The translations under genes were made by a program, and so were the position numbers. A DNA stretch of 36,078 bases from an uncultured Oscillospiraceae bacterium (GTDB taxonomy: Bacteria > Bacillota > Clostridia > Oscillospirales > Oscillospiraceae), in the NCBI GenBank assembly GCA_900752285.1, contig CAADUW010000100.1:1-36078 (forward strand). The letters are read 5' to 3'. This document shows positions 1 through 8,033 of this stretch, in pieces. How positions within the stretch are numbered: position 1 is the stretch's first letter; the number at the start of each line of letters is the position of its first letter. The notes beneath the pieces are model-generated. The model was not told the origin of the DNA. It did not search any database and saw only the letters and a list, made by a program, of their open reading frames with translations.

Positions 1-108
1 AGTTTGAAAAACGAGAAATACATACAGTATTCCTTCGTTTTCCAAACTTTGAATTGGCGCAAAAATCCTGTCTGAGACTTCTTGCCGAATTGCGCGGTGG
101 TGCCCTAA
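1..108 (-). repeat. MITE-like palindromic repeat, copy 1 (cut by window start)
   Basis: Read on the minus strand, these bases match the first 108 bases of the complete element at 25387-25555 at about 100 of 108 positions (counted by eye). The outer end, near 105-108, carries the same terminal inverted repeat, TTAGGGCACCACCGCGCAATT. The other end lies beyond the window. No coding potential or transposase is visible in it. The element ends about 20 bases before the Rrf2 start codon, so the promoter of that gene must lie inside or upstream of it. Confidence 0.85.
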
Positions 109-128
109 TTCTCAAGGGGGGGATGGAA

Positions 129-560
129 ATGCTGGTTTCAACCAAGGGACGGTATGCGCTTCGGGTCATGATCGATCTGGCCGAGCATCAGGCGGACGGG
201 TTCATTCCCCTGAAGGTTATTGCGGAGCGTCAGGAGATTTCTGAAAAATATCTGGAGAACATTATAAAGCTTCTGGTAAGGGCAAAGCTGCTGAACGGCG
301 TAAGAGGGAAGGGTGGAGGATATCGGTTGGCAAAAGCGCCGGAACAGTACACGGTGGAAAGCATTCTCCGCATCACGGAGGATTCCATGGCTCCCGTTTC
401 CTGTCTTGACGCCAACGCAGATGCCTGTTCCCGCTCCGCGGAATGCCGCACACTTCCCATGTGGCGGGGACTGGATAGGCTGATTACGGAATACTTTGAG
501 AATATTACCCTTGCGGATCTGATGCACAATGATCCCGGCGGGTATGATTACGTGATTTGA
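129..560 (+). CDS. Rrf2-family transcriptional regulator with three cysteines
   Basis: A 143-aa winged-helix DNA-binding protein of the Rrf2/IscR family. The N-terminus STKGRYALRVMIDLA is the family hallmark, followed by the recognition-helix region around EKYLENIIKLLVRAKLL and the glycine-rich wing GVRGKGGGYRLA (residues 57-68). Cysteines at 92, 100 and 106 (C-x7-C-x5-C) sit where IscR-type members carry their [2Fe-2S] ligands, where the spacing is C-x5-C-x5-C. A cluster-sensing role is therefore possible but inferred. I chose ATG 129 because the AAGGGGGG run at 115-122 is correctly spaced for it and family members begin exactly there. ATG 123 is the alternative. Reading further upstream, to 54, would translate the repeat element. 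The gene stands alone before the smc operon, and its targets are not evident from the sequence. Confidence 0.9.
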   Translation: MLVSTKGRYALRVMIDLAEHQADGFIPLKVIAERQEISEKYLENIIKLLVRAKLLNGVRGKGGGYRLAKAPEQYTVESILRITEDSMAPVSCLDANADACSRSAECRTLPMWRGLDRLITEYFENITLADLMHNDPGGYDYVI

Positions 561-687
561 TCGATTTCTGAATGCAAAAATGACTGTCAGCGCTGCCGGA
601 GTGCCAGATATCGGATTTTGTGTCCGCCGTCTGACACTCCGACGCCGTTTCGGGCGACCGGTTGAAAGCTCACAACAGGAAAAAACC

Positions 688-716
688 TTGCTTTTTCTAT
701 TTTTTCCTTGTATAAT
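688..716 (+). promoter_or_regulatory. Predicted sigma-A promoter of the smc operon
   Basis: TTGCTT at 688-693 and a perfect TATAAT at 711-716 are separated by 17 bases. They lie about 40 bases before the smc start in the 196-base gap after the Rrf2 gene. The -35 box matches consensus only in part. The same gap holds an imperfect hairpin (about 598-637, arms CGGAGTG and CACTCCG) without a T-run. Confidence 0.65.
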
Positions 717-756
717 AAACTGATTCATTGTAATTTCGAACACAAGGGGTTTGGCT

Positions 757-3700
757 GTGTATTTAAAATCTTTGGAATTGCAGGGCTTTAAGTCCTTCCC
801 GGATAAGACGCTGATCCGGTTCGGCGATGACATTACCGCCATTGTCGGTCCCAACGGCTCGGGAAAATCCAACATTTCCGACGCAATCCTCTGGGTCATG
901 GGCGAGCAGAGCTCCAAGACCCTCCGGGGCGCGAAAATGGAGGACGTGATTTTCGGCGGTACCCAGAAGCGCCCCGCCGTCGGGTTTGCGGAGGCTACCC
1001 TGACGCTGGACAATTCGGACCGGGCACTGGCCTATGATGCCGACGAGGTCATGGTCACCCGCCGCTACTACCGCTCCGGTGACGGTGAGTATTACATCAA
1101 TAAGCAGTCCGCCCGCCTCCGGGACATTAACGAGCTGTTTATGGACACGGGCCTCGGCAAGGAAGGCTACTCCAACATCGGGCAGGGACGAATTGACGAA
1201 ATTCTGTCTCTGAAAAGCGGAGATCGCCGGGAAATTTTTGAGGAAGCGGCGGGTATTTCCAAGTACCGCCATCGGAAGGAAGAAACCGAGCGCCAGCTGG
1301 AACGGACGGAAGATAACCTGATGCGCATCGGGGACAAGGTCTCCGAGCTGGAACTGCAGGTGGAGCCGCTGCGGGAGCAGTCCGAGAAGGCAAAGCAGTT
1401 CCTTTCTCTGAAGGAAGAATTGCAGGGCGTGGAGGTCACCGTATGGCTGGATACGCTGGACAAGCTGTCCGCCGCGGCGAAAAAAGCGGAGGAGGACTAT
1501 GCTTCCGCAGCCTTTGTTCTGCAGCAGGCCCATGACGATCTGGACGAAATGTACCGCCGGGCCGAGGAAATGGGAAACGCCCTCCGGGAAAAGGACGGGG
1601 AGCTGGAAACGGTTCGCCAGAATCTGTCCCTGCTGCAGGGCAACCATCAGCAGCTGGACGGCCAGATGGCGGTGCTCCGGGGCAATGTGGACAACAACAG
1701 CGCCAATATTGCAAGAATCCGGGAAGAAATTCAGGGGCAGGAGGACCGGTCCGGCGGCATTGAGAGCCAGATCGACCAGACCCGGCAGCGAATCGGAGAA
1801 ATTGAGGCTCTGCTGAAGGAAAAGGATGCGGCACTGGACGCTCTGGCCCAAAAGCTTGCCGCCATGACCGCCAGCAGCGAGGGACTTACCCGGCAGTTTC
1901 CGGAACTGCGGGGCAGGGAAGGCTCTCTCGCCGCCAGCCTCGCGGGACGGGAAGCAGAGGTCAAGGGGCTGGAAACCGCCATGGCACAGACCGGGGAACG
2001 GATGCAGACTCTTTCGGAAGACCTGTCCTCCGGCGACGCCCGGCAGCAGGAGGCAAAGAATAATCTGGAGAATGCCCGGCTGGAGCTTCGGCGGGCACAG
2101 GAAAATGTAACCGCCGCCCAGAATACCATTTCCGGCTACACGCTGCGGCAGAACACCCGGAAAAAGCGCCAGCAGGAGGCGGAAGAGAAGCTGCGGGAGC
2201 TGAGCAGCCGCCTGAACAGCGTTTCTGCCCGGGCACGGGTGTACAGAACCATGGAGCGGGACTTTGAGAGCTATCAGAAGTCCGTGCGCCTTGTCATGCA
2301 GGAGGCGGGCCGGGGCACTCTCCGGGGAATCCACGGGCCGGTATCCCGGCTCATCCGGACGAAGGACGACTATACCGTTGCCATTGAGATCGCCTTGGGG
2401 GCAGCCATGCAGCAGATCGTGGTTTCCTCGGAGTCCGACGGCAAGGCGGCAATCAACTATCTGAAACGCACCGGAGGCGGACGGGCAACCTTTCTGCCGC
2501 TTACGGGCATGCAGCCGAAGAATCTGCAGGAATCGGGACTGAACCAGTGCCGGGGCTTTGTGGACATCGCTTCCCATCTGGTCTCCTGTGAGGACAGGTA
2601 CCGGGCGGTGGTGGAAAATCTGCTGGGCAGGACGGTGATCGTCCGGGATATGGACGCTGCCATTGCCATCTCCGGCAAATACCGCAGCCGGTTTAAGATC
2701 GTTACACTGGACGGACAGGTCATGAACCCCGGCGGTTCCATGACCGGCGGCTCGGTGAACCGGGAAGCGGGCATTCTGACCCGTTCCAATGAACTGGAAC
2801 GGCTGACACAGGAGGAAAAGACCCTCCAGCAGGAGGTGCAGGCGGCGGAGGCCGAGGCGGCGGAAGCCAAACGGCTTGCCGACGAGGTCGCGTTTCAGCT
2901 GACGGCGGCTCAGGAAGAGCTGCGGCAGGCCCAGGATCAGGTTCTGCGGCTGGAGGGCACCCGGGCACAGCATGAGATCCTGCTGAACGCCGTGGAGGAG
3001 GCTCTGCTTTCGGCGAAGAAGGAATACGACAGCCTGACCGGGCGGAATCAGCTGGACCGGGAGCGTTTTGCGAAGGAGCAGGGGCTGATCCAGTCCGAGA
3101 CCCGGGAGCTGGCGGAGGTGCGCGCGTCTCTGCTGAAGCTGGAGGGAAGTCAGACGGAAGCTTCTCAGAAGGCAAACGCCATTACGGAGGAGGTCACTGC
3201 CCGGAAAACGGAACGGGCGGCGCTGGAGGCCGAGCAGTCCACCGCGAAAGCCCATCTGGACGATCTGGCCGGTCTGCAACGGGCCATGGAGGGCGACCGG
3301 GAAAAGAAGCTTGCCCTCATCGATACCATGGAGGCGGACTCCGAACGGCTCCGGCAGGAGATCGCCGGATTGGCGCAGCGCCAGCTCAGCAACGACGAGG
3401 AGATTGCTGCCTGCAATGAAAAGCTTCGGGCCGTAACCGCTGACCGGGCAAAAACCGAGGCGGATAAGACCCGGACGGAACACGAGGCACAGGAAAAGAA
3501 CAAGGATATCCTGAACATGGAGCGCGCCAGCGCTCTGCTGGAACAGAAAAAGGTCACCACCTCCATGGAGGAGCGGCAAATCGTGGACAAGCTGTGGGAG
3601 ACTTACGGCCTGACCCCGGGCACTGCCGGAGAGAAGCGGGTGGAGCTGGAATCTACGGCGGCGGGCAACCGGCGGGTCAGTGAGCTGAAACGGAAGATTG

Positions 3701-4329
3701 CCGCTCTCGGCACGCCGAACCTCGGCGCTATCGAGGAGTACGCCCGGGTCAACGAGCGGTACACCTACCTCGTTTCCCAGCGGGACGACGTGCTGACCTC
3801 CAAACGGGAGCTGGAAAGCATCATCCGGGATATTACAAAGGAAATGACCCAGATCTTTGTGGAGCAGTTCGGCAGAATCGACCACTATTTTGGGCAGGTT
3901 TTTGAGGAAATGTTCGGCGGCGGCAAGGGTTCTCTGATTCTGGAGGATCCGGAGAATCCCCTGACCTGCGGCATTGAGATCCGGGTGCAGCCCCCCGGAA
4001 AGCAGGTTAAAACCATTACTCTGCTCTCCGGCGGCGAGAAGGCCTTTGTGGCAACGGCGCTGTACTTTGCCATTTTGAAGGTGCGCCCCACACCCTTCTG
4101 CCTGCTGGACGAGATCGACGCCGCGCTGGATGACCGGAATGTGGAGCGGTTTGCCGGATATCTGCACAACCTGAGCAAAAAGACCCAGTTCATTGTCATT
4201 ACCCACCGGCGGGGCACCATGGAAGCGGCGGATGTGCTTTACGGTGTGACCATGCAGGAGCAGGGCGTGTCCAAGCTTCTGCGGCTGGATCTGAACCAGA
4301 TGACCGAAATGCTGGGCATCGGAGAGTGA
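757..4329 (+). CDS. smc: Chromosome segregation protein SMC
   Basis: A 1190-aa SMC ATPase, the core of the bacterial condensin with ScpA and ScpB, which compacts and segregates the nucleoid. The N-terminal head begins YLKSLELQGFKSFPDK and carries Walker A GPNGSGKS (residues 31-38). Long coiled coils follow (about 170-500 and 680-1010), rich in E, K, Q and A, and flank a hinge at about 510-660 with glycine-rich stretches such as MNPGGSMTGGSVN. The C-terminal head has the ABC signature LLSGGEK (1089-1095) and Walker B CLLDEID (1115-1121). Length is normal for the family. GTG 757 is preferred because AAGGGG at 744-749 lies seven bases upstream; TTG 751 would be too close. The usual Firmicutes neighbour rnc is absent, but ftsY follows after 26 bases, as is common. 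Confidence 0.97.
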   Translation: MYLKSLELQGFKSFPDKTLIRFGDDITAIVGPNGSGKSNISDAILWVMGEQSSKTLRGAKMEDVIFGGTQKRPAVGFAEATLTLDNSDRALAYDADEVMVTRRYYRSGDGEYYINKQSARLRDINELFMDTGLGKEGYSNIGQGRIDEILSLKSGDRREIFEEAAGISKYRHRKEETERQLERTEDNLMRIGDKVSELELQVEPLREQSEKAKQFLSLKEELQGVEVTVWLDTLDKLSAAAKKAEEDYASAAFVLQQAHDDLDEMYRRAEEMGNALREKDGELETVRQNLSLLQGNHQQLDGQMAVLRGNVDNNSANIARIREEIQGQEDRSGGIESQIDQTRQRIGEIEALLKEKDAALDALAQKLAAMTASSEGLTRQFPELRGREGSLAASLAGREAEVKGLETAMAQTGERMQTLSEDLSSGDARQQEAKNNLENARLELRRAQENVTAAQNTISGYTLRQNTRKKRQQEAEEKLRELSSRLNSVSARARVYRTMERDFESYQKSVRLVMQEAGRGTLRGIHGPVSRLIRTKDDYTVAIEIALGAAMQQIVVSSESDGKAAINYLKRTGGGRATFLPLTGMQPKNLQESGLNQCRGFVDIASHLVSCEDRYRAVVENLLGRTVIVRDMDAAIAISGKYRSRFKIVTLDGQVMNPGGSMTGGSVNREAGILTRSNELERLTQEEKTLQQEVQAAEAEAAEAKRLADEVAFQLTAAQEELRQAQDQVLRLEGTRAQHEILLNAVEEALLSAKKEYDSLTGRNQLDRERFAKEQGLIQSETRELAEVRASLLKLEGSQTEASQKANAITEEVTARKTERAALEAEQSTAKAHLDDLAGLQRAMEGDREKKLALIDTMEADSERLRQEIAGLAQRQLSNDEEIAACNEKLRAVTADRAKTEADKTRTEHEAQEKNKDILNMERASALLEQKKVTTSMEERQIVDKLWETYGLTPGTAGEKRVELESTAAGNRRVSELKRKIAALGTPNLGAIEEYARVNERYTYLVSQRDDVLTSKRELESIIRDITKEMTQIFVEQFGRIDHYFGQVFEEMFGGGKGSLILEDPENPLTCGIEIRVQPPGKQVKTITLLSGGEKAFVATALYFAILKVRPTPFCLLDEIDAALDDRNVERFAGYLHNLSKKTQFIVITHRRGTMEAADVLYGVTMQEQGVSKLLRLDLNQMTEMLGIGE

Positions 4330-4355
4330 TTCCCGGAGACGGAAAGGAGATCAAT

Positions 4356-5261
4356 ATGGGCTTTTTTGATAAAATCAAAGCGGGTCTTTCCAAGACCCGG
4401 GCGGCGCTCAGCAATACGTTGGGCGGTGTGTTTACCGGCTTTTCCGAAATCGATGACGATTTCTACGATGAGCTGGAGGAAGGGCTGATCCTCGCGGATC
4501 TGGGTGTGGAAACTGCATCCAAGGCAGTCGCACGCCTGAAAAAGGCCGTGCGGGAGCAGCACCTGAAGCAGACGGAGGAAGCGCGGGACGCGCTGCGGGA
4601 CATCCTGACCGAAATGCTGAATGTGGGGGATACGGAACTGAACCTTTCTACCCATCCCAGCGTGATTCTGGTGATCGGCGTCAACGGCGTGGGAAAAACC
4701 ACCACCATCGGCAAGATCGCCAGGCAGCAGGTGGACGCGGGAAAAAAGGTACTGCTGGTGGCGGGGGATACCTTCCGAGCGGCGGCGGCCGACCAGCTGG
4801 AAATCTGGGCAGGGCGGTCCGGTGCGGACATCGTGCGGCAGCATGAAGGCGCAGACCCCGCCGCAGTGGTGTTTGACGGCATTCAGGCGGCCAAGGCGAG
4901 GAATACGGATGTGATCATCATCGATACCGCCGGACGGCTCCACAACAAGCAGAACCTGATGAACGAGCTGAACAAGATTTCCCGGATCGTGGAGCGGGAG
5001 CTTCCCGACGCGGCAAAGGAGGTTCTGCTTGTGCTGGACGGCACCACCGGGCAGAACGGCCTGATTCAGGCAAAGCAGTTCAAGGAGATCGCGGGCGTGA
5101 CCGCCATCGCGCTGACCAAGCTGGACGGCACCGCCAAGGGCGGCATCGTCATTGCCGTGGCGGATGCACTGCAAATTCCCGTGAAGTTCATCGGAGTAGG
5201 CGAGCAGGCAGACGACCTGATGCCCTTCGAGGCAAGACCCTTTGTGGAAGCACTGCTGTAA
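4356..5261 (+). CDS. ftsY: Signal recognition particle receptor FtsY
   Basis: A 301-aa SRP-family GTPase that receives ribosome-nascent-chain-SRP complexes at the membrane. A short helical N domain (about 1-85) starts MGFFDKIKAGLSKTRAAL and lacks the long acidic A domain of E. coli FtsY, as is usual in Firmicutes. The NG GTPase domain shows the P-loop GVNGVGKTT (108-116), DTFRAAA, DTAGR and TKLDGTAKGG. ATG 4356 is chosen because AAAGGAGA at 4343-4350 is well spaced. The reading frame extends upstream to a GTG that overlaps the smc stop, but this has no ribosome-binding site. It lies second in the smc operon. Confidence 0.97.
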   Translation: MGFFDKIKAGLSKTRAALSNTLGGVFTGFSEIDDDFYDELEEGLILADLGVETASKAVARLKKAVREQHLKQTEEARDALRDILTEMLNVGDTELNLSTHPSVILVIGVNGVGKTTTIGKIARQQVDAGKKVLLVAGDTFRAAAADQLEIWAGRSGADIVRQHEGADPAAVVFDGIQAAKARNTDVIIIDTAGRLHNKQNLMNELNKISRIVERELPDAAKEVLLVLDGTTGQNGLIQAKQFKEIAGVTAIALTKLDGTAKGGIVIAVADALQIPVKFIGVGEQADDLMPFEARPFVEALL

Positions 5262-5315
5262 GAGAAACGGAAAACGGGCAGGGCTTCTGCCGGTTCCGGA
5301 GAAAAGGAGAATCCC

Positions 5316-5921
5316 ATGAAAGTTGTTTTGGCAAGTAAAAATCCCCACAAGCTGGTGGAGATCCGGAAGATTACCGAAAAGTTCGGGATGGAGCTGGTTC
5401 TCGAAAGCGAACTGGGCGTCGATATTGAGGTGGAGGAAACCGGCACCACCTTTGAAGAAAATTCTTTGCTCAAGGCGGAAGCCGTCATGAAGGCAACGGG
5501 GCTTCCCGCACTGGCGGACGACTCCGGAATCTGTGTGGACGCGCTGGGGGGTGAGCCGGGCATTTACTCTGCCCGTTACGGCTTTGACCCGACGCTGGAT
5601 GACTTCGGACGGCTCCGGCTGCTGCTGAAGAACACGGAAGCTGTGCCGGACGGAAAGCGGCAGGCACAGTTTGTGTGCGTCATTTCCTTCGTTACGCCGG
5701 AGGGGAAAGTGATTCAGGCCCGGGGCGAGGTCCACGGGGAGCTGCTGCGGGGGCCCGCCGGGGCGGGCGGCTTCGGCTACGATCCCATTTTCTACTATCC
5801 GCCCTTCGGCAAGAGCCTTGCGGAGGTGAGCCCGGAGGAAAAGAACAGCGTGTCCCATCGGGCAAACGCGCTGAAGGTGCTTTATGAGAAATTGAAGGAG
5901 GCAGGTTATGCTGACAAGTAA
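5316..5921 (+). CDS. rdgB: XTP/dITP diphosphatase (RdgB/HAM1 family)
   Basis: A 201-aa house-cleaning nucleotide pyrophosphatase that hydrolyses non-canonical purine triphosphates (XTP, dITP, ITP) to monophosphates and so keeps them out of DNA and RNA. Visible family motifs are the N-terminal LASKNPHKLVEI with the SxNxxK nucleotide-binding signature, LADDSGICVDALGGEPGIYSAR with the paired acidic metal-binding residues, and GFGYDPIFYYP followed by SHRANAL near the C-terminus. Length is typical. AAAAGGAGA just upstream supports ATG 5316. Its last 14 bases overlap the next gene, which suggests translational coupling. Confidence 0.95.
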   Translation: MKVVLASKNPHKLVEIRKITEKFGMELVLESELGVDIEVEETGTTFEENSLLKAEAVMKATGLPALADDSGICVDALGGEPGIYSARYGFDPTLDDFGRLRLLLKNTEAVPDGKRQAQFVCVISFVTPEGKVIQARGEVHGELLRGPAGAGGFGYDPIFYYPPFGKSLAEVSPEEKNSVSHRANALKVLYEKLKEAGYADK

Positions 5922-6369
5922 GGAACGGGCAGAGCTTCGCGCCCGGGCAAATACATTGGATACCACCCTCATCGTGGGCAAGGAGGGGGTCACTCAGGCC
6001 GTGGCGGACGAGGCGGACACCCAGCTGACCGCCCGGGAACTGGTCAAGGGCCGGGTGCTGGAGGGCGCGCTCATGTCCGCCCGGGAGGCAAGCGATGCCA
6101 TCTGTCAGGCGGTGGGCGCCGACGGAGTCGCCTGCATCGGCTCCAAATTCGTGATCTATCGGTTCAGTGAAAAGTGTCAGGCGGAGCGGAACGAGACCGG
6201 GCGGGCAAAGCGGAAGCCCACCCCCGCCAGCAAGGCAAACCCGGTCCGCAAGGGTGCCAGAGCCCGGCGGCAGGTGCTGAAAAAGCAGCGGGAGGAGCGG
6301 AATGCCTACTTCCGCCAACAGGCCATCGATCAGGCCATTGCCCGCAGGCAGGAAAAGAAGGAAGACTGA
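5908..6369 (+). CDS. yhbY: YhbY-family RNA-binding protein with long basic tail
   Basis: A 153-aa protein. Residues 1-95 form a CRS1/YhbY (CRM) domain: the start MLTSKERAELRARAN, then LIVGKEGVT, ELVKGRVLEG and a C-terminal ACIGSKFVIYR strand. CRM proteins bind RNA, and bacterial YhbY associates with pre-50S ribosomal subunits. Here the domain is followed by about 55 extra residues rich in K, R and Q (for example KGARARRQVLKKQREERN). Stand-alone YhbY proteins are usually near 100 aa, so this tail is an added basic, probably RNA-contacting extension. It overlaps rdgB by 14 bases and lies within a run of ribosome-linked genes (rsfS, leuS, rpsU). Confidence 0.9.
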   Translation: MLTSKERAELRARANTLDTTLIVGKEGVTQAVADEADTQLTARELVKGRVLEGALMSAREASDAICQAVGADGVACIGSKFVIYRFSEKCQAERNETGRAKRKPTPASKANPVRKGARARRQVLKKQREERNAYFRQQAIDQAIARRQEKKED

Positions 6370-6462
6370 GCGCCCCGGTACGGACGGGAAATTCCATGCC
6401 GACAATGAATTTCGGTTATGGCACGGAAAATCAGACAGACTCTCAAAAAATGGGGGAATACT

Positions 6463-7656
6463 ATGGATCGGATCGGTATTTTCGGCGGGTCATTCAACCC
6501 GCCCCATGTGGGACATATCCGGGCGGCGGTCCGGTGCGCGGAGCAGCTGGAGCTGTCCCGGGTCCTGCTGATCCCTGCCCGGCAGACGCCGGGAAAGGAA
6601 CTGCCGGAGGACGAACCCATGCCGGAACAGCGGCTTGCCATGACCCGCTTGGCGGCGGAGGAGAGTCCGCTGCTTGCCGTGTCCGATCTGGAAATTTCCC
6701 GCCCGGGAAAAAGCTATACCCGGCAGACCATCCGCCAGCTGCGGGAGCGGTATCCCCGGGAAGAGCTGGTGCTCCTCGTGGGGACGGACAAGCTGTGCAG
6801 TCTGCCGGAATGGAGGGACGCGGATCAGATCCTGCGGGAGGCGTCTGTTGCCGTTCTTCCCCGTGGCGGAAAGCAGGAGCGGCAAAGAATTGCCGAGGGA
6901 ACCGACAATCTTCGGCGCATGGGCGGCAGAGTCTGTACGGTAGACTGTGATCCCTGTGAAATTTCCTCTACCCAGCTGCGCCGCCTGCTGGCGTTCCGGT
7001 GCGCATCGGAGTTCTTGTCTCCGGCGGTGGAGGGATATATCCGGGAAAACGGGCTGTACCACACGGCGGACAACTGGAAGAACCTCCCCATGGAGCGGCT
7101 GGAGCAGGTGGTGATCAGTCTGCTGAATCCCAATCGGGTGCGGCATGTGCTGGGCTGCCGGGACACGGCGGTGGAGCTGGCAAAGCGTTGGGGCGCGGAC
7201 GTTACGGACGCTGCCCGGGCAGGGCTGCTCCATGACATCACCAAGGCGCTGGACGGCCCCCTTCAGTTGACATTGTGCCGTGCCTATGGTACACTATTGG
7301 ATGATTTTTCCAGAAAATACCCCAAAACGCTTCACGCAATGACGGGCAGTCTGGTGGCGCAGAGGATCTTTGGGGAAAACGAAGCGGTGGTTTCCGCCAT
7401 CCGGAACCACACCACCGGAAAAGCGGATATGAATCTGCTGGAAACCATCATTTACGTGGCGGACTATATGGAGCCGAACCGGGATTTCCCCGGGGTGGAG
7501 CGGCTGCGCGGTCTGGCTTATACGGATTTGCAGGGCGCCCTGCGGTTGGGGCTGGAAATGACGCTGGAACACCTGAAGGACCAGGGCAGCGAGGTCAGTC
7601 CCGAGTCCCGGCAGGCGCTGGAATGGCTGAACAGAAAGGAAATGAAAGAATGTTAA
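6463..7656 (+). CDS. nadD: Fused nicotinate-nucleotide adenylyltransferase and YqeK-type HD phosphohydrolase
   Basis: A 397-aa two-domain protein. Residues 1-195 are NadD, which joins ATP and nicotinate mononucleotide to make deamido-NAD: GIFGGSFNPPHVGH at the N-terminus with the HxGH-type nucleotidyl-transfer motif, and SSTQLRR (168-174) as the ISSTxIR-type motif. Residues 205-397 are a YqeK-type HD domain: H228 in RHVLGCRDTA, H257-D258 in LLHDITK, then IRNHTTG and YVADYMEPNRDFPG. YqeK proteins hydrolyse diadenosine tetraphosphate symmetrically. In many Firmicutes these are two adjacent genes; here one open frame with no internal stop joins them. ATG 6463 follows GGGGGAA at 6452-6458. The end overlaps rsfS by 7 bases. 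Confidence 0.93.
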   Translation: MDRIGIFGGSFNPPHVGHIRAAVRCAEQLELSRVLLIPARQTPGKELPEDEPMPEQRLAMTRLAAEESPLLAVSDLEISRPGKSYTRQTIRQLRERYPREELVLLVGTDKLCSLPEWRDADQILREASVAVLPRGGKQERQRIAEGTDNLRRMGGRVCTVDCDPCEISSTQLRRLLAFRCASEFLSPAVEGYIRENGLYHTADNWKNLPMERLEQVVISLLNPNRVRHVLGCRDTAVELAKRWGADVTDAARAGLLHDITKALDGPLQLTLCRAYGTLLDDFSRKYPKTLHAMTGSLVAQRIFGENEAVVSAIRNHTTGKADMNLLETIIYVADYMEPNRDFPGVERLRGLAYTDLQGALRLGLEMTLEHLKDQGSEVSPESRQALEWLNRKEMKEC

Positions 7657-8018
7657 CTTCCAAACAGATCGCCTGGGAAGCGACCCGGGCGCTGGACGAG
7701 AAAAAGGGGCTGGACATTCAGGTGCTCCATGTGAACCGGGTGAGCAGTCTGGCGGACTACTTTATCATTTGCACCGGTACTTCCAATACCCACGTCCGGA
7801 CGCTGTGCGACTGCGCCGAGTATAAGCTGGAGCAGTTGGGTGAGACCATGCTTGGCAGAGAGGGACACCGGGGCAACTCCTGGGAGCTGCTGGATTTCGG
7901 CGCCGTGGTCATTCATGTGTTCACACCGGATGCCCGGGAGTTCTACGGGCTGGAACGCCTGTGGGCCGATGCGGAAAAAATCGATCTTCGGGATATTGTC
8001 ACGGAACCTACCGTGTAA
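7650..8018 (+). CDS. rsfS: Ribosomal silencing factor RsfS
   Basis: A 122-aa RsfS/YbeB/Iojap-family protein that binds uL14 on the large subunit and blocks joining with the 30S subunit when nutrients are scarce. Characteristic stretches are KKGLDIQVLHV, SSLADYFIICTGTSNTHVR, EGHRGNSWELLDFGAVVIHVF and REFYGLERLW. ATG 7650 is preferred: AGAAAGGA at 7633-7640 precedes it, and it makes a 7-base overlap with the nadD/yqeK stop. The order nadD - yqeK - rsfS is the conserved Firmicutes arrangement, which supports the fusion call upstream. Confidence 0.95.
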   Translation: MLTSKQIAWEATRALDEKKGLDIQVLHVNRVSSLADYFIICTGTSNTHVRTLCDCAEYKLEQLGETMLGREGHRGNSWELLDFGAVVIHVFTPDAREFYGLERLWADAEKIDLRDIVTEPTV

Positions 8019-8033
8019 GGAGAGGCATTTGCA

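Noticed and set aside
54..128. Upstream extension of the Rrf2 gene to an earlier start
   Set aside because: The extra codons translate the palindromic repeat element, and family members begin at the later ATG, which has a proper ribosome-binding site.
763..4206. Long minus-strand open frame of over 1100 codons opposite smc
   Set aside because: It is an antisense shadow: GC-rich codon use keeps the opposite frame open. The smc reading has complete family motifs, and the antisense has none.
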